Shown: positions 1 to 7,939 of the stretch, one piece after another
Layout: every line of letters starts with the position of its first letter
How positions within the stretch are numbered: the stretch's first letter is position 1
Assembly: GCA_007119795.1 (NCBI GenBank)
Contig: SKOZ01000059.1
Span: forward strand, 1-19,304
DNA: 19,304 bases
Source of the DNA: Planctomycetales bacterium
Lineage (GTDB): Bacteria > Planctomycetota > Planctomycetia > Pirellulales > Thermoguttaceae
Reading direction: 5' to 3'
Program-made: the position numbers and the translations under genes
Notes under the pieces: model-generated
Told to the model about the DNA's origin: nothing
The model's database searches: none
What the model saw: the letters and a program-made list of their open reading frames with translations, nothing else

Positions 1-614
1 GCGTCGGTGGGGCAGACGTAGGCGCAGGAGCCGCAGCCGATGCAGGTGGGGGAGATGTCGAAGAAGGGGGTGGCGATCCGCCGCTTGGGGCCGCGGTAGG
101 CGGTGCTGATGGCCCGCATCCCCACGACCTCTTCGCAGACGCGGACGCACTGCTGGCAGAGGATGCACCAGGAGAGGTTCTCCGGCCCCAGGGCTTCCTT
201 CTTTTCCTCGACGCGGCGGTGGAGGAAGGCGCAGAGGGGATCGGCGGCGTCGGCGGAGAGCGCGACGCCGTAACGGCGGGCCATCTCCACGAGCTTCGGC
301 GGCTGCGGCGCGCGGGCCAGGAGGAGGGCGAAGATGAACCGCCGCGCCTCGGCGACGCGCTCCGTGTCGGTCCGCACGACCATTCCCTCCTCGACGGCCG
401 AGGCGCACGCCGGCAGGAGGACGTCCTTGCGGGTGGCGGTGGTGGCCTCCACGTGGCAGAGGCGGCAGGCCCCGGCGGGCTCGAGCTTTTCGTGGTGGCA
501 GAGGGTCGGTATCTCGATCTTCAGGCGAGCCGCCGCGTCGAGGATCGTGGTTCCCTCGGGCACGGCCACCTCGCGGCCGTCGATGGAGAGCTTGAGGAGT
601 TTTTGCTTGGCCAT
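1..614 (-). CDS. HoxU/HydA-like iron-sulfur protein (C-terminus cut by window edge)
   Basis: The first 204 codons of an iron-sulfur electron-transfer subunit are visible; the gene runs off the left edge. Residues 1-80 form a plant-type [2Fe-2S] domain with Cys39, Cys50, Cys53 and Cys70. Two [4Fe-4S] motifs follow, Cys150/153/156/160 and Cys191/194/197/201. This order is that of HoxU, the N-terminus of [FeFe]-hydrogenase HydA, NuoG and NAD-linked formate dehydrogenase alpha subunits. The His-Cys cluster (H-x3-C-x2-C-x5-C) those families normally carry between the two parts is absent; residues 95-125 contain no Cys. The ATG at 614 shares one base with the stop of nuoF (TGATG), so translation is probably coupled. 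It probably relays electrons from the NuoF flavin. Whether it ends as a short HoxU-type subunit or continues into a catalytic domain cannot be seen here. The iron-sulfur class is certain; the subfamily is not. Confidence 0.85.
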   Translation of the reverse strand, partial: MAKQKLLKLSIDGREVAVPEGTTILDAAARLKIEIPTLCHHEKLEPAGACRLCHVEATTATRKDVLLPACASAVEEGMVVRTDTERVAEARRFIFALLLARAPQPPKLVEMARRYGVALSADAADPLCAFLHRRVEEKKEALGPENLSWCILCQQCVRVCEEVVGMRAISTAYRGPKRRIATPFFDISPTCIGCGSCAYVCPTD

Positions 615-2581
615 CAGATGATCCTCACCGCGTCGAACTTGCAGGCTTCGTAGCACATCCCGCACTTGATGCACTCGACCTCGTTGATCTCGTGCGGCCC
701 CTTGACCTCGCCGCGGATGGCGTCCACCGGGCACCGTTTGAAGCAGAGGTGGCAGCCGTTGCACTTTTCCGCGTCGATGCGGTACACGACGAGCGCTTTG
801 CAGACGCCCGCCGGGCACTGCTTCTTCTCGATGTGCGCTTCGTACTCCTCGCGGAAATAGCGGATCGTGGAGAGAACCGGGTTCGGGGCCGTCTTCCCCA
901 GCCCGCAGAAGGAGAGCTCGCGGATGTGCTTGCCGATCCGCTCCAATAGGTCGATGTCCTCCGCCCGGCCGCGGCCCTCGGTAATCTCATCGAGCAGGTG
1001 ATGCATGTGCTGGAGGCCGTCGCGGCAGGGGGCGCACTTGCCGCACGACTCCTCCATCCCCACGTGGACGAAGTACTTCGCCGTATCGACCATGCAGGTG
1101 GTCTCGTCCATGACGATCATGCCGCCGGAGCCCATGATCGTGCCCGCCTTGGTCAGCGATTCGTAATCGACGCCGATGTCGAGCATGGTCGCGGGGATGC
1201 ACCCCCCCGAGGGTCCGCCGGTCTGCACCGCCTTGATCGGCTTGCCGCTCTGCGTCCCCCCGCCGATGCCCTCGATGATCTCGCCCAGGGTCATTCCCAT
1301 GGGGACTTCGATGAGCCCGGTATTGGCCACCTTGCCCACCAGGGAAAAGACCATCGTCCCCTTCGAGCTCTCCGTACCCACCGAGGCGAAATACTCCGGC
1401 CCCCGGTCGACCACCATCACCGCCGAGGCCCAGCTCTTCACGTTATTGAGCGTCGTGGGCATTCCCCGGAGGCCCCGGGCCACGGGGAAGGGAGGCTTGA
1501 TCCGCGGCTCGCCGACGCGGTCCTCGATCGACTCGATGAGCGCCGTCTCCTCGCCGCAGACGAAGGCTCCGGCACCGCGGACGATGCGGATGTCGAAGGA
1601 GAATCCGCTGCCCAGAATGTCCTCCCCCAGGAGGTTGGCGGCGCGGGCCTGGGCCAGCGCCGTCTGCAGGTGCTCGATGGCGAGGGGGTACTCGTTGCGG
1701 ACATAGACGTAGCCCCGGCAGGCGGCCGAGGTGTCGCCGGAGACGGCCCAGGCACCGATGGCCATCCCCTCGATCAGTGCATGGGGGTTCCCCTCGAGGA
1801 TGCTCCGGTCCATGAAGGCCCCCGGGTCGCCCTCGTCGGCATTGCAGACGACGTAGCAGTGGCCGTCTTCTTCCTGGCCGTCGAAGGCCGACTCGACGTT
1901 TCGCCGCGTGAGCTCCCACTTGATGCCCGTGGGGAAACCCGCCCCGCCGCGGCCCCGCAGGCCCGACTGCTTGATCCAGCCGATCAGCTCCTCGGGCTCG
2001 GTCTCCAGGGCCTTGGCCAAGGCGAGATAGCCGCCCTGGAGCAGGTAGTCGTCGAAGTTCAGCGGGTCGATGCGGTTGTTGTTCATCAACAGCCGCCGCT
2101 GTTGTTTTGCGTAGAAAGGGACCTGCCCCTTCTCCGCCACGCGGACCTGGGAATCCTCCGGCGGCCGGTAGAGGAGCCGCTCGAGGGGCCCTTCGGCCGC
2201 AACGCCGGCGGCCACCAACTCGGCGACATCCTTGGGTTTGACGTGGCAGTAGAGCGTCTCCCGCCCGCCGCGGCGGACGACCACCAGGACTTCCTGGGCG
2301 CAGAAGCCGTGGCAGCCGGTGAGCTTGAGCACCGCGCGGCCGGCCAGATCCTGCTCGGCGAACTGGTCGCGCAGGGCATCGAAGACCTCGCGGGCGCCCG
2401 CGGCAAGACCGCAGGTCCCCCCGGAGACGAGCACGGTCAGCAGGCCCTCGTCGTGGCCGGCGCGGAGCCGCTCCACGTAGGCCGCGAGTGCCTCAGGGGT
2501 ATCGAAACGCTGCGGCCCTTCGCCGGTCGCGGGGCTGGCGACGGCGGCGGCATCGCCGGTTTGTTCGGAACAGCAGCTCAT
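614..2581 (-). CDS. nuoF: NADH-binding flavoprotein subunit, NuoF/HoxF/HydB type
   Basis: This 655-residue protein should oxidise NADH (or reduce NAD+) on FMN and pass electrons to iron-sulfur clusters. Residues 45-125 form a thioredoxin-like ferredoxin domain with Cys57, Cys90 and Cys94. The NADH/FMN fold follows: a GRGGAGFPTG loop at about 210-219, CNADEGDPGAF at 246-256, and GEETALIESIE at 343-353. An SLBB domain lies at about 410-480. The N3-type [4Fe-4S] ligands are Cys513/516/519 and Cys559. A C-terminal two-cluster ferredoxin has Cys607/610/613/617 and Cys637/640/643/647. This long form is typical of HydB and HoxF relatives, not of respiratory NuoF (about 440 residues). I prefer ATG 2581; an in-frame TTG at 2617 would add 12 residues translated from a heptamer repeat. 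No clear Shine-Dalgarno sequence precedes 2581. Function is confident; the physiological direction and partner are inferred. Confidence 0.95.
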   Translation of the reverse strand: MSCCSEQTGDAAAVASPATGEGPQRFDTPEALAAYVERLRAGHDEGLLTVLVSGGTCGLAAGAREVFDALRDQFAEQDLAGRAVLKLTGCHGFCAQEVLVVVRRGGRETLYCHVKPKDVAELVAAGVAAEGPLERLLYRPPEDSQVRVAEKGQVPFYAKQQRRLLMNNNRIDPLNFDDYLLQGGYLALAKALETEPEELIGWIKQSGLRGRGGAGFPTGIKWELTRRNVESAFDGQEEDGHCYVVCNADEGDPGAFMDRSILEGNPHALIEGMAIGAWAVSGDTSAACRGYVYVRNEYPLAIEHLQTALAQARAANLLGEDILGSGFSFDIRIVRGAGAFVCGEETALIESIEDRVGEPRIKPPFPVARGLRGMPTTLNNVKSWASAVMVVDRGPEYFASVGTESSKGTMVFSLVGKVANTGLIEVPMGMTLGEIIEGIGGGTQSGKPIKAVQTGGPSGGCIPATMLDIGVDYESLTKAGTIMGSGGMIVMDETTCMVDTAKYFVHVGMEESCGKCAPCRDGLQHMHHLLDEITEGRGRAEDIDLLERIGKHIRELSFCGLGKTAPNPVLSTIRYFREEYEAHIEKKQCPAGVCKALVVYRIDAEKCNGCHLCFKRCPVDAIRGEVKGPHEINEVECIKCGMCYEACKFDAVRII

Positions 2582-2670
2582 GGGAGTGGTTAGTGATGAG
2601 GGATGAGTGATGAGCAAAGCCCTGTTTCAGAACCGTTCAACTGACAACTGACAACTATCAACTGACACCC
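2582..2670. repeat. Two heptamer tandem arrays in the nuoE-nuoF spacer
   Basis: The only sizeable gap in the operon holds two unrelated heptanucleotide arrays. Plus-strand 2595-2615 is GATGAGN three times (third-position-free last base G, T, C). Plus-strand 2638-2665 is four heptamers: CAACTGA, CAACTGA, CAACTAT, CAACTGA. They resemble the short tandemly repeated repetitive (STRR) sequences known from cyanobacteria and seen in other large genomes. All other junctions in the operon overlap or are only a few bases apart, so the arrays probably expanded or inserted here and uncoupled nuoF from nuoE. Confidence 0.85.
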
Positions 2671-3132
2671 CTACTCGACCTTCTTGATCAATCGCGAAAG
2701 CGCATCCGAGGTGATGTTGCCGTAATAACGGCCGTCGATGGTGACGATGGGACCGATGGCGCACGTCCCCAGGCAGTTGACGGTATCGACGGTGAACTTG
2801 CCGTCGGCCGTGGTCCCGCCGGCCTCGATCTTCAGGTCGCGTTCGAGGGTCTCGACCAGCCGCGGCGCGCCGCGGACGTGGCAGGCGGTGCCCGTGCAGA
2901 CGCAGACGTGGTGCTTCCCCGGGGGAGCCAGTTTGAACGAGGTGTAGAAGGTGGCCAGACTGTAGAGCTGGGTGAGCGGTACGCCCAGCTCTTCGCTGAT
3001 CCGCTCCACGGCCTCGCGGGGGACGTACTGGTAGCGGTTCGAGACCTCCTGGAGGAGTTCGATCAGTCCCCCGCCGCCGGTCTTGTGCCGAACCAGGAGG
3101 TCGTCGATCTCGGAAAGGTCAACTGTGGACAT
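2671..3132 (-). CDS. nuoE: NuoE/HoxE/HydC-type [2Fe-2S] thioredoxin-like subunit
   Basis: This 153-residue protein is the 24-kDa-type partner of NuoF and carries the N1a-type [2Fe-2S] cluster. The N-terminal half is the helical region of the family (LLQEVSNRYQYVPREAV at about 26-42, then LPLTQLYSLATFY-like sequence with Pro52 and Tyr57). The C-terminal half is a thioredoxin-like ferredoxin with ligands Cys79, Cys84, Cys120 and Cys124 (CTGTAC and NCLGTC motifs). Length is normal for the family. Its ATG at 3132 lies 14 bases inside the end of the nqrF-like gene, so the two are almost certainly co-translated. That coupling is the strongest sequence evidence that the diaphorase module belongs with the NQR genes upstream. 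Family assignment is firm; role in an NQR-type complex is inferred. Confidence 0.95.
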   Translation of the reverse strand: MSTVDLSEIDDLLVRHKTGGGGLIELLQEVSNRYQYVPREAVERISEELGVPLTQLYSLATFYTSFKLAPPGKHHVCVCTGTACHVRGAPRLVETLERDLKIEAGGTTADGKFTVDTVNCLGTCAIGPIVTIDGRYYGNITSDALSRLIKKVE

Positions 3133-3589
3133 GCTCGCCCTTGATTTCGAAGTGCCAGCGCTTGGTGGGATCGAACGTGCGGCTGCGGACCATGCCCTCG
3201 ACGACTTCGAGGAAGTCGGGGACCTTCAGACCCAGGTCGTCTTTGACCTTGACCTGGCAGGCGAGGCGGAGTCCGTCGGTGAGCTCGCGGCGGGAGAGGA
3301 AGGGCGTCTCCGTGGGGAGGACGGGTCCGCCCCCCTCGGTGACCTTGACCTTGCAGTAGCCGCAGGAGCCCTTGCCGCCGCAGGAGGCGGGGACGTCGAT
3401 CCCTGCCTCCTGGAGCACGGCGAGCAGGGTCTGGCCGCCGGGCACCTCGAACTCCTTGGATCCTTCGCCTTCGCGGACGCGGACATTGCAGGTGCCGTAG
3501 TTGACCAGCACCATCTCGGCCACGGAGAGTAGCACGGCGAGGACGGCGAGCACCCCGGCGGAGACGGCGATTGCCCAGAATAGGGTCAT
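3119..3589 (-). CDS. NqrF-like membrane-anchored [2Fe-2S] protein lacking the FAD/NADH domain
   Basis: This 156-residue protein matches only the N-terminal third of NqrF. Residues 4-28 form one membrane helix. A plant-type [2Fe-2S] domain follows with Cys70, Cys76, Cys79 and Cys111, the spacing known for NqrF. The GGG-x-LPTE stretch (about 86-94) and the RLACQVKVK stretch (108-116) are also NqrF-like. Full-length NqrF is about 400 residues and continues into a ferredoxin-NADP-reductase-like FAD and NADH domain. Here the protein stops at 156, and the next gene (nuoE) begins inside its last 14 bases, so the domain is absent and not simply frameshifted. A strong ribosome site (AGGAGG, plus-strand about 3595-3600) precedes the ATG at 3589. 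It probably accepts electrons from the NuoEF-type module and passes them to the NqrD/NqrE membrane cluster; this is inference. Confidence 0.93.
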   Translation of the reverse strand: MTLFWAIAVSAGVLAVLAVLLSVAEMVLVNYGTCNVRVREGEGSKEFEVPGGQTLLAVLQEAGIDVPASCGGKGSCGYCKVKVTEGGGPVLPTETPFLSRRELTDGLRLACQVKVKDDLGLKVPDFLEVVEGMVRSRTFDPTKRWHFEIKGEHVHS

Positions 3590-3599
3590 GTTTCCCCTC

Positions 3600-4184
<585 letters not shown>

Positions 4185-4187
4185 CGC

Positions 4188-4880
4188 TCAGCCTCCGCTA
4201 GGGTCCTTGCCTTGCATCCAGTTGAACAGGGCGATGAGGAACCCCATCACTACGAAGGCCCCGGGAGCCAGGATCATCAACTGGTTGTGGACGTACCACT
4301 CGGGAACCGGCACGGTGAAGCCGAGGACGGTTCCCGCGCCGAACAGTTCGCGGAAGAAACCGACGATGCCCAGAATTGCCGTGAAGCCCACCCCCGCCGC
4401 CAGGCCGTCTACGACCGCCAGGCCGGGCCGGTTCTGCGCGGCGAAGGCCTCCGCCCGTCCCAGCACGATGCAGTTGGTGATGATCAGCCCGACATAGGGC
4501 CCGAGCTGCCGGGACATGTCCCAGTAGAAGGCGCGCAGGAACTGATCGATGAGGATCACGAAGGTGGCGATGATGGCCACCTCGGTGATCAGGCGGATCC
4601 GCCGGGGCATGGTGTTGCGGAGCAGCGAGACCAAGAGGCAGGAGTTGACGGCGACAAAGGTCATCGCCGCGCCCATCACCAGGGAGTTCTCCAACCGGCT
4701 GGTCACCGCCAGCGCCGGGCAGATGCCCAGCGTCTGCACGGCGACCGGGTTGATCGTCCAGGAGCCTTCTTTGAACGTCTGCAGACCGCGACCTTCGCAG
4801 AATCCCTTGCTCTTGTTGTCGCAAGTGTCGCACTGCTCGGTGTGGGGGGGAGGAGGCGATTCCAGAACTCCGGTACTCAT
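4188..4880 (-). CDS. nqrD: Na+-translocating NADH:quinone reductase subunit D with Cys-rich N-terminal extension
   Basis: This 230-residue membrane protein is the inverted-topology partner of NqrE. NqrD signatures include NPVAVQTLGICPALAVT (about 44-60), GLIITNCIVLGRAEAFA (about 131-147) and a C-terminal APGAFVVMGF stretch. Cys54 and Cys137 match the ligands of the intramembrane [2Fe-2S] cluster shared with NqrE. The first 40 residues are unusual: a soluble, Pro-rich segment with Cys17, Cys20 and Cys28 that ordinary NqrD (about 210 residues) lacks. The start is supported by a four-base ATGA overlap with the nqrC stop. The extension could bind a metal or an extra iron-sulfur centre, or could be a docking segment; the sequence does not decide. 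Core assignment is firm. Confidence 0.94.
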   Translation of the reverse strand: MSTGVLESPPPPHTEQCDTCDNKSKGFCEGRGLQTFKEGSWTINPVAVQTLGICPALAVTSRLENSLVMGAAMTFVAVNSCLLVSLLRNTMPRRIRLITEVAIIATFVILIDQFLRAFYWDMSRQLGPYVGLIITNCIVLGRAEAFAAQNRPGLAVVDGLAAGVGFTAILGIVGFFRELFGAGTVLGFTVPVPEWYVHNQLMILAPGAFVVMGFLIALFNWMQGKDPSGG

Positions 4881-5491
4881 GGGTGCACCTCGTCAATCTG
4901 CTCGGCCAGGCGTCGCAGGATCACTTCGACGCGGTCGCAGGTGATGGTGGCCCCGGAGATGGCGTCCACCTCGCCGGGGTCGTCGGCCCCGTCGCGGACG
5001 ATGCGGACGGCCGGGCTGCCGTCGGGGGCGAGGAGCGGCTGGCCGCGGAACTGCTCGCGGAAGGCGGCCGTGTCGATCTCCCCCCCCAACCCCGGCGTCT
5101 CCTGGTGGTCGTGGAAAGTGATGCCGCGGATCGTCTCCCAATCGCTTTCCAAGGCCAGGAAGCCGCGGATCGGCCCCCAGGCCCCGGACCCTTCGAACTC
5201 GATGGCCACCGCCCCCGCGTCAACCTCCTCCTCGTTGGTGATCAGGCGGTAGGCGGTCAGCGGGCCGAAGGTCTCCCGGCGGACGTGGTTGTCGAAGACC
5301 TGCACCAGCTCCTCGGCCGATGCGCCGGGAGCGAAGGGGACGTCGAGCACGCCGAGGATGTTCCGCATCTCTTCGGCGCGCTGGTTGGCTTCGCGGAAGG
5401 GACGGGTGAACTCGGCGGCTCCGGTGAGCAGCGCCGCGCAGAACGTCCCCACAATGACCGCGTAGACGATCGTGTACAGACTACCCTTCAA
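4877..5491 (-). CDS. nqrC: Na+-translocating NADH:quinone reductase subunit C (covalent-FMN protein)
   Basis: This 204-residue protein has one N-terminal membrane helix (about residues 6-24) followed by an extracytoplasmic FMN-binding domain. The motif SGATIT at 179-184 has the flavinylation site; Thr182 is the predicted residue for a phosphoester-linked FMN. The segment GITFHDHQETPGLGGEI (123-139) is characteristic of NqrC/RnfG. Length is shorter than Vibrio-type NqrC (about 257) but in range for the wider family. It starts with TTG at 5491, chosen because GGAGG lies seven bases upstream and the start overlaps the nqrB end by 11 bases. An ApbE-type flavin transferase is needed for FMN attachment; none is in the window. 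Confidence 0.94.
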   Translation of the reverse strand: MKGSLYTIVYAVIVGTFCAALLTGAAEFTRPFREANQRAEEMRNILGVLDVPFAPGASAEELVQVFDNHVRRETFGPLTAYRLITNEEEVDAGAVAIEFEGSGAWGPIRGFLALESDWETIRGITFHDHQETPGLGGEIDTAAFREQFRGQPLLAPDGSPAVRIVRDGADDPGEVDAISGATITCDRVEVILRRLAEQIDEVHP

Positions 5492-6569
5492 GTTGCAGCC
5501 TCCGAATGCGCATCTGGATAAAGACCTCGTCGAGCAGCGGGCTGGCGAGGTTGCCCAGGAGGATGGCGAACATCACCCCCTCGACGTAGCCGGAAAAGTT
5601 GCGGATCACCACCACCAGGACGCCGATGAGAATGCCGTACAGCCACTTGCCGCCGTTGGTCAGCGGGCTGGTCACCGGGTCGGTGGCCATGAAGAAGGCC
5701 CCGATGAATAGCCCTCCCGCTAGCAGATGGAAGAGCGGAGGGGCAAAGCGGCCGGGATCGCCGTAGTGCAGAGCCGCAGAGAGCACGAACACGGCTCCCA
5801 GGATGCCCGCCACGTTGCGGTAATTGACCACGCGCGTGTAGCACAAGAAGAGCCCGCCGATCAGCAGGGCCAGGGCCGAAGTCTCCCCGGCACTGCCGCT
5901 GACGGACCCGAGAAGGAGCTCCCAGAGCGAGGCGTATTCCCCTTGCCGGGCCAAGGCGAGGGGCGTTGCCCCGGAGAGGGCGTCCACGTCGGCGATGGTG
6001 ATGTACTGGTCGAGCCGGCCGAGGTGGCCTTCGCCGGGCTGGACGAATCCCGAGGCCAGGTGGCGCGGGTAGGCCACGGCGAGGAAGGTGCGGCCTACGA
6101 GCACGGGATTGAAGAGGTTCCGCCCCGTGCCGCCGAAGACTTCCTTGCCTACCAGCACCCCGAAGATCACCCCCACGGCCACCATCCAGAGCGGCGTCGT
6201 AGGCGGCAGCACCAGGGGGAAGAGGAAGCCGGTGACGAAGAAGCCCTCGTGGATGTCCTTGTTGCGGACCATCGCGAAGGCCACCTCGACGATCCCGCCG
6301 GCGATGTAGGAGACGGCCATCATCACCAGCACCCTCGTGCCGAAGAAGTAGACCGAGGCCAACAGGGCGGGCAAGAGGGCGATGATGACCATCATCATGA
6401 ACCGCTTGCTGTCCAGCGGATCGCGGGCGTGCGGGGGCCGTTCGGTCGTCTCGTCGGAGCCGAGGAAAAAGGCCTCGGCCGCCTGCGCCACCGGGCGGAG
6501 CGCGCGGAAGGGGCCGGTCTCGCCGAATAGGGGCCGCGTGCGATCAAACAGGTTCTCGAGCAACCTCAC
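5481..6569 (-). CDS. nqrB: Na+-translocating NADH:quinone reductase subunit B
   Basis: This 362-residue polytopic membrane protein is the main Na+-translocating and quinone-reducing subunit. The N-terminus resembles NqrB, with PHARDPLDSKRFMM at 46-59 matching the HVRDAIDLKR-type motif. GFFVTGFLFPLVLPPTTPLW (109-128) and GKEVFGGTGRNLFNP (141-155) are NqrB hallmarks. DALSGAT at 196-202 is the flavinylation motif, with Thr202 the predicted FMN attachment site. RnfD is the nearest alternative, but the N-terminal HARD/LDSKR block and the GKEVFGGTG block favour NqrB. GTG at 6569 is chosen because it gives a GTGA overlap with the nqrA stop and starts at the conserved N-terminus; upstream in-frame sequence is just nqrA in another frame. 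It is about 50 residues shorter than Vibrio NqrB. Confidence 0.95.
   Translation of the reverse strand: MRLLENLFDRTRPLFGETGPFRALRPVAQAAEAFFLGSDETTERPPHARDPLDSKRFMMMVIIALLPALLASVYFFGTRVLVMMAVSYIAGGIVEVAFAMVRNKDIHEGFFVTGFLFPLVLPPTTPLWMVAVGVIFGVLVGKEVFGGTGRNLFNPVLVGRTFLAVAYPRHLASGFVQPGEGHLGRLDQYITIADVDALSGATPLALARQGEYASLWELLLGSVSGSAGETSALALLIGGLFLCYTRVVNYRNVAGILGAVFVLSAALHYGDPGRFAPPLFHLLAGGLFIGAFFMATDPVTSPLTNGGKWLYGILIGVLVVVIRNFSGYVEGVMFAILLGNLASPLLDEVFIQMRIRRLQLEG
5499..5503 (-). promoter_or_regulatory. Ribosome binding site deciding the TTG start of nqrC
   Basis: On the minus strand GGAGG lies seven bases before the TTG at 5491, inside the last codons of nqrB. It is the best ribosome site near this junction. 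It supports a TTG start just before the predicted membrane helix of NqrC. Confidence 0.7.
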
Positions 6570-7939
6570 GCGGGTACCTCCTCGGTTTCGGCGGATTCGG
6601 CGGTATGGAGGTCGCGGACGATGGTCTCGTTGGCAGCCACGATCTCGCGGCGGAGGTCGAGCTTCGACGGGCAGACGTAGGTACAGAGGCCGCAGGCCAC
6701 GCACTTCAGTGCCCCACAGCGATCGATCTCCTCGAGGGCGTCCTGGTAGGCGAGCTTATGAATGAGGTGGGGCATGATGCCCGCCGGGCAAAGCTCTTCG
6801 CAGAAGCCGCAGCCGATGCAGGGCCGGTGCTCGCCCCGCACCGCCGTGGTCAGCGGCTCGGCGTACCGGGGGCGGAGCCGGCTCAGGAAGCAGTTGCTGT
6901 AGGAGAGGCGGTCCAGGCCGGTGCGGACAAAGCCGAAGAGTTCGCGGCGCGTGGGCTCGAGTAACACGGTCAGACCCGTCGACTCGGCGTCCAAGCCGAG
7001 ACGGCGTTCACCCACCGCCTCGCCGTTGAGAATGCCGCCGTCGATCACCCGCACCGGACGGTCGACGAGGCGTCCGGCCAACAGTGCCTCGAGCGGATAC
7101 CCGATCGGAGCCCGCAGGTGCATCGGCGCCGTCACCCCGGAGCCGCCAATCGATACCACCCGATCGAGCACCGGCTTCCGCAGGGTCAGCGCTTGGTCCA
7201 CAGCCAGGACCCCCTCGGTCCTCAAGCCCCAGACGGTCCGGCCCCGTTGCCGCGCCAGGCCCAGGGCGCGGGCGAGGACGTCGAAGTGGTCCAGCGGATA
7301 CCGCAGGGGGATCTCGACCGGCTGGAGAGCCTCCCGTCCAGCCAACTCCTGCCGAAGCCGCGAGGCCAGCTCGCCGCCCGCCCGGGGAACGGCTACGAAT
7401 ACGGGCCCTTCGACCAGATCGGTGAGGTGGTCGAGTCCGCTGAGGAAGGCATCGAGCGATTCGTGGAGCTGGACGTCGCCGCGGAGGGTGAAAGGCTCCA
7501 GGTGTGTGGTGGCAACGATGGCCGCAGCGGCGGGAAGCTGGGGATCGGGAAGCGCGCCGCTGTGGGCGTCGGCGAAGAACGGCCAGGCGCCCAGATCGAT
7601 GAGCCACTGCCGCTTCGGATCGATCTCCCCACCGGAAGGTGGGTCCGGGGGGACGTGCGCCGGTTCCACGACGAGGTCTTCGAGCGTGACGTGACCGCGG
7701 GGCGCCCGGAGACGAACCGTCCCCCCCCGAGGCGCAAGCAAAGGCACCCCAAAGTGGGTCGGATCATGGGCCAATACCTCGCCGCACCGCACCCGCTGGC
7801 CGTTCTTGACGAACAACTGCGTGAACCGCAGCCGCCGGGAGCGCTGCGGGAGATGCAGCCTATCCGGCTCGGAGAGGACGTCGACCCGGCCCGCCGGCCG
7901 ACCGGCGAGCCGAATGTTGTAGCCGCCTCGTAACTTCAT
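6566..7939 (-). CDS. nqrA: NqrA homologue retaining two RnfC-type [4Fe-4S] motifs
   Basis: This 457-residue cytoplasmic subunit opens the operon. Its N-terminus (GGYNIRLAGRP, residues 5-15) and barrel-sandwich region (FGVPLLAPRGGTV, 63-75) read as NqrA and not as the Gly/His/Pro-rich start of RnfC. The middle (about 176-330) follows the NqrA/RnfC NADH-dehydrogenase-like fold, with WGLRTEGVLAVDQ and RVIDGGILNG blocks. The C-terminus differs from ordinary NqrA: two full [4Fe-4S] motifs at Cys374/377/380/384 and Cys413/416/419/423, as in RnfC. In known NqrA this region survives without the cysteine set. The protein may therefore receive or deliver electrons itself, perhaps to ferredoxin. ATG 7939 is chosen because it starts at the conserved N-terminus; a GGAG lies about 13 bases upstream. 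It could be annotated as RnfC; the neighbouring NQR-type subunits argue for NqrA. Confidence 0.88.
   Translation of the reverse strand: MKLRGGYNIRLAGRPAGRVDVLSEPDRLHLPQRSRRLRFTQLFVKNGQRVRCGEVLAHDPTHFGVPLLAPRGGTVRLRAPRGHVTLEDLVVEPAHVPPDPPSGGEIDPKRQWLIDLGAWPFFADAHSGALPDPQLPAAAAIVATTHLEPFTLRGDVQLHESLDAFLSGLDHLTDLVEGPVFVAVPRAGGELASRLRQELAGREALQPVEIPLRYPLDHFDVLARALGLARQRGRTVWGLRTEGVLAVDQALTLRKPVLDRVVSIGGSGVTAPMHLRAPIGYPLEALLAGRLVDRPVRVIDGGILNGEAVGERRLGLDAESTGLTVLLEPTRRELFGFVRTGLDRLSYSNCFLSRLRPRYAEPLTTAVRGEHRPCIGCGFCEELCPAGIMPHLIHKLAYQDALEEIDRCGALKCVACGLCTYVCPSKLDLRREIVAANETIVRDLHTAESAETEEVPA

Noticed and set aside
998..2593. Plus-strand open frame of 531 codons opposite nuoF
   Set aside because: It is the shadow of nuoF in GC-rich DNA; the translation is Gly/Asp/Ala/His-rich without domains, while the minus strand encodes a complete known family.
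3119..3300. Frameshift or deletion as the cause of the short NqrF
   Set aside because: The bases after the stop encode nuoE from a start 14 bases upstream, and no frame contains an NqrF-like FAD or NADH motif.
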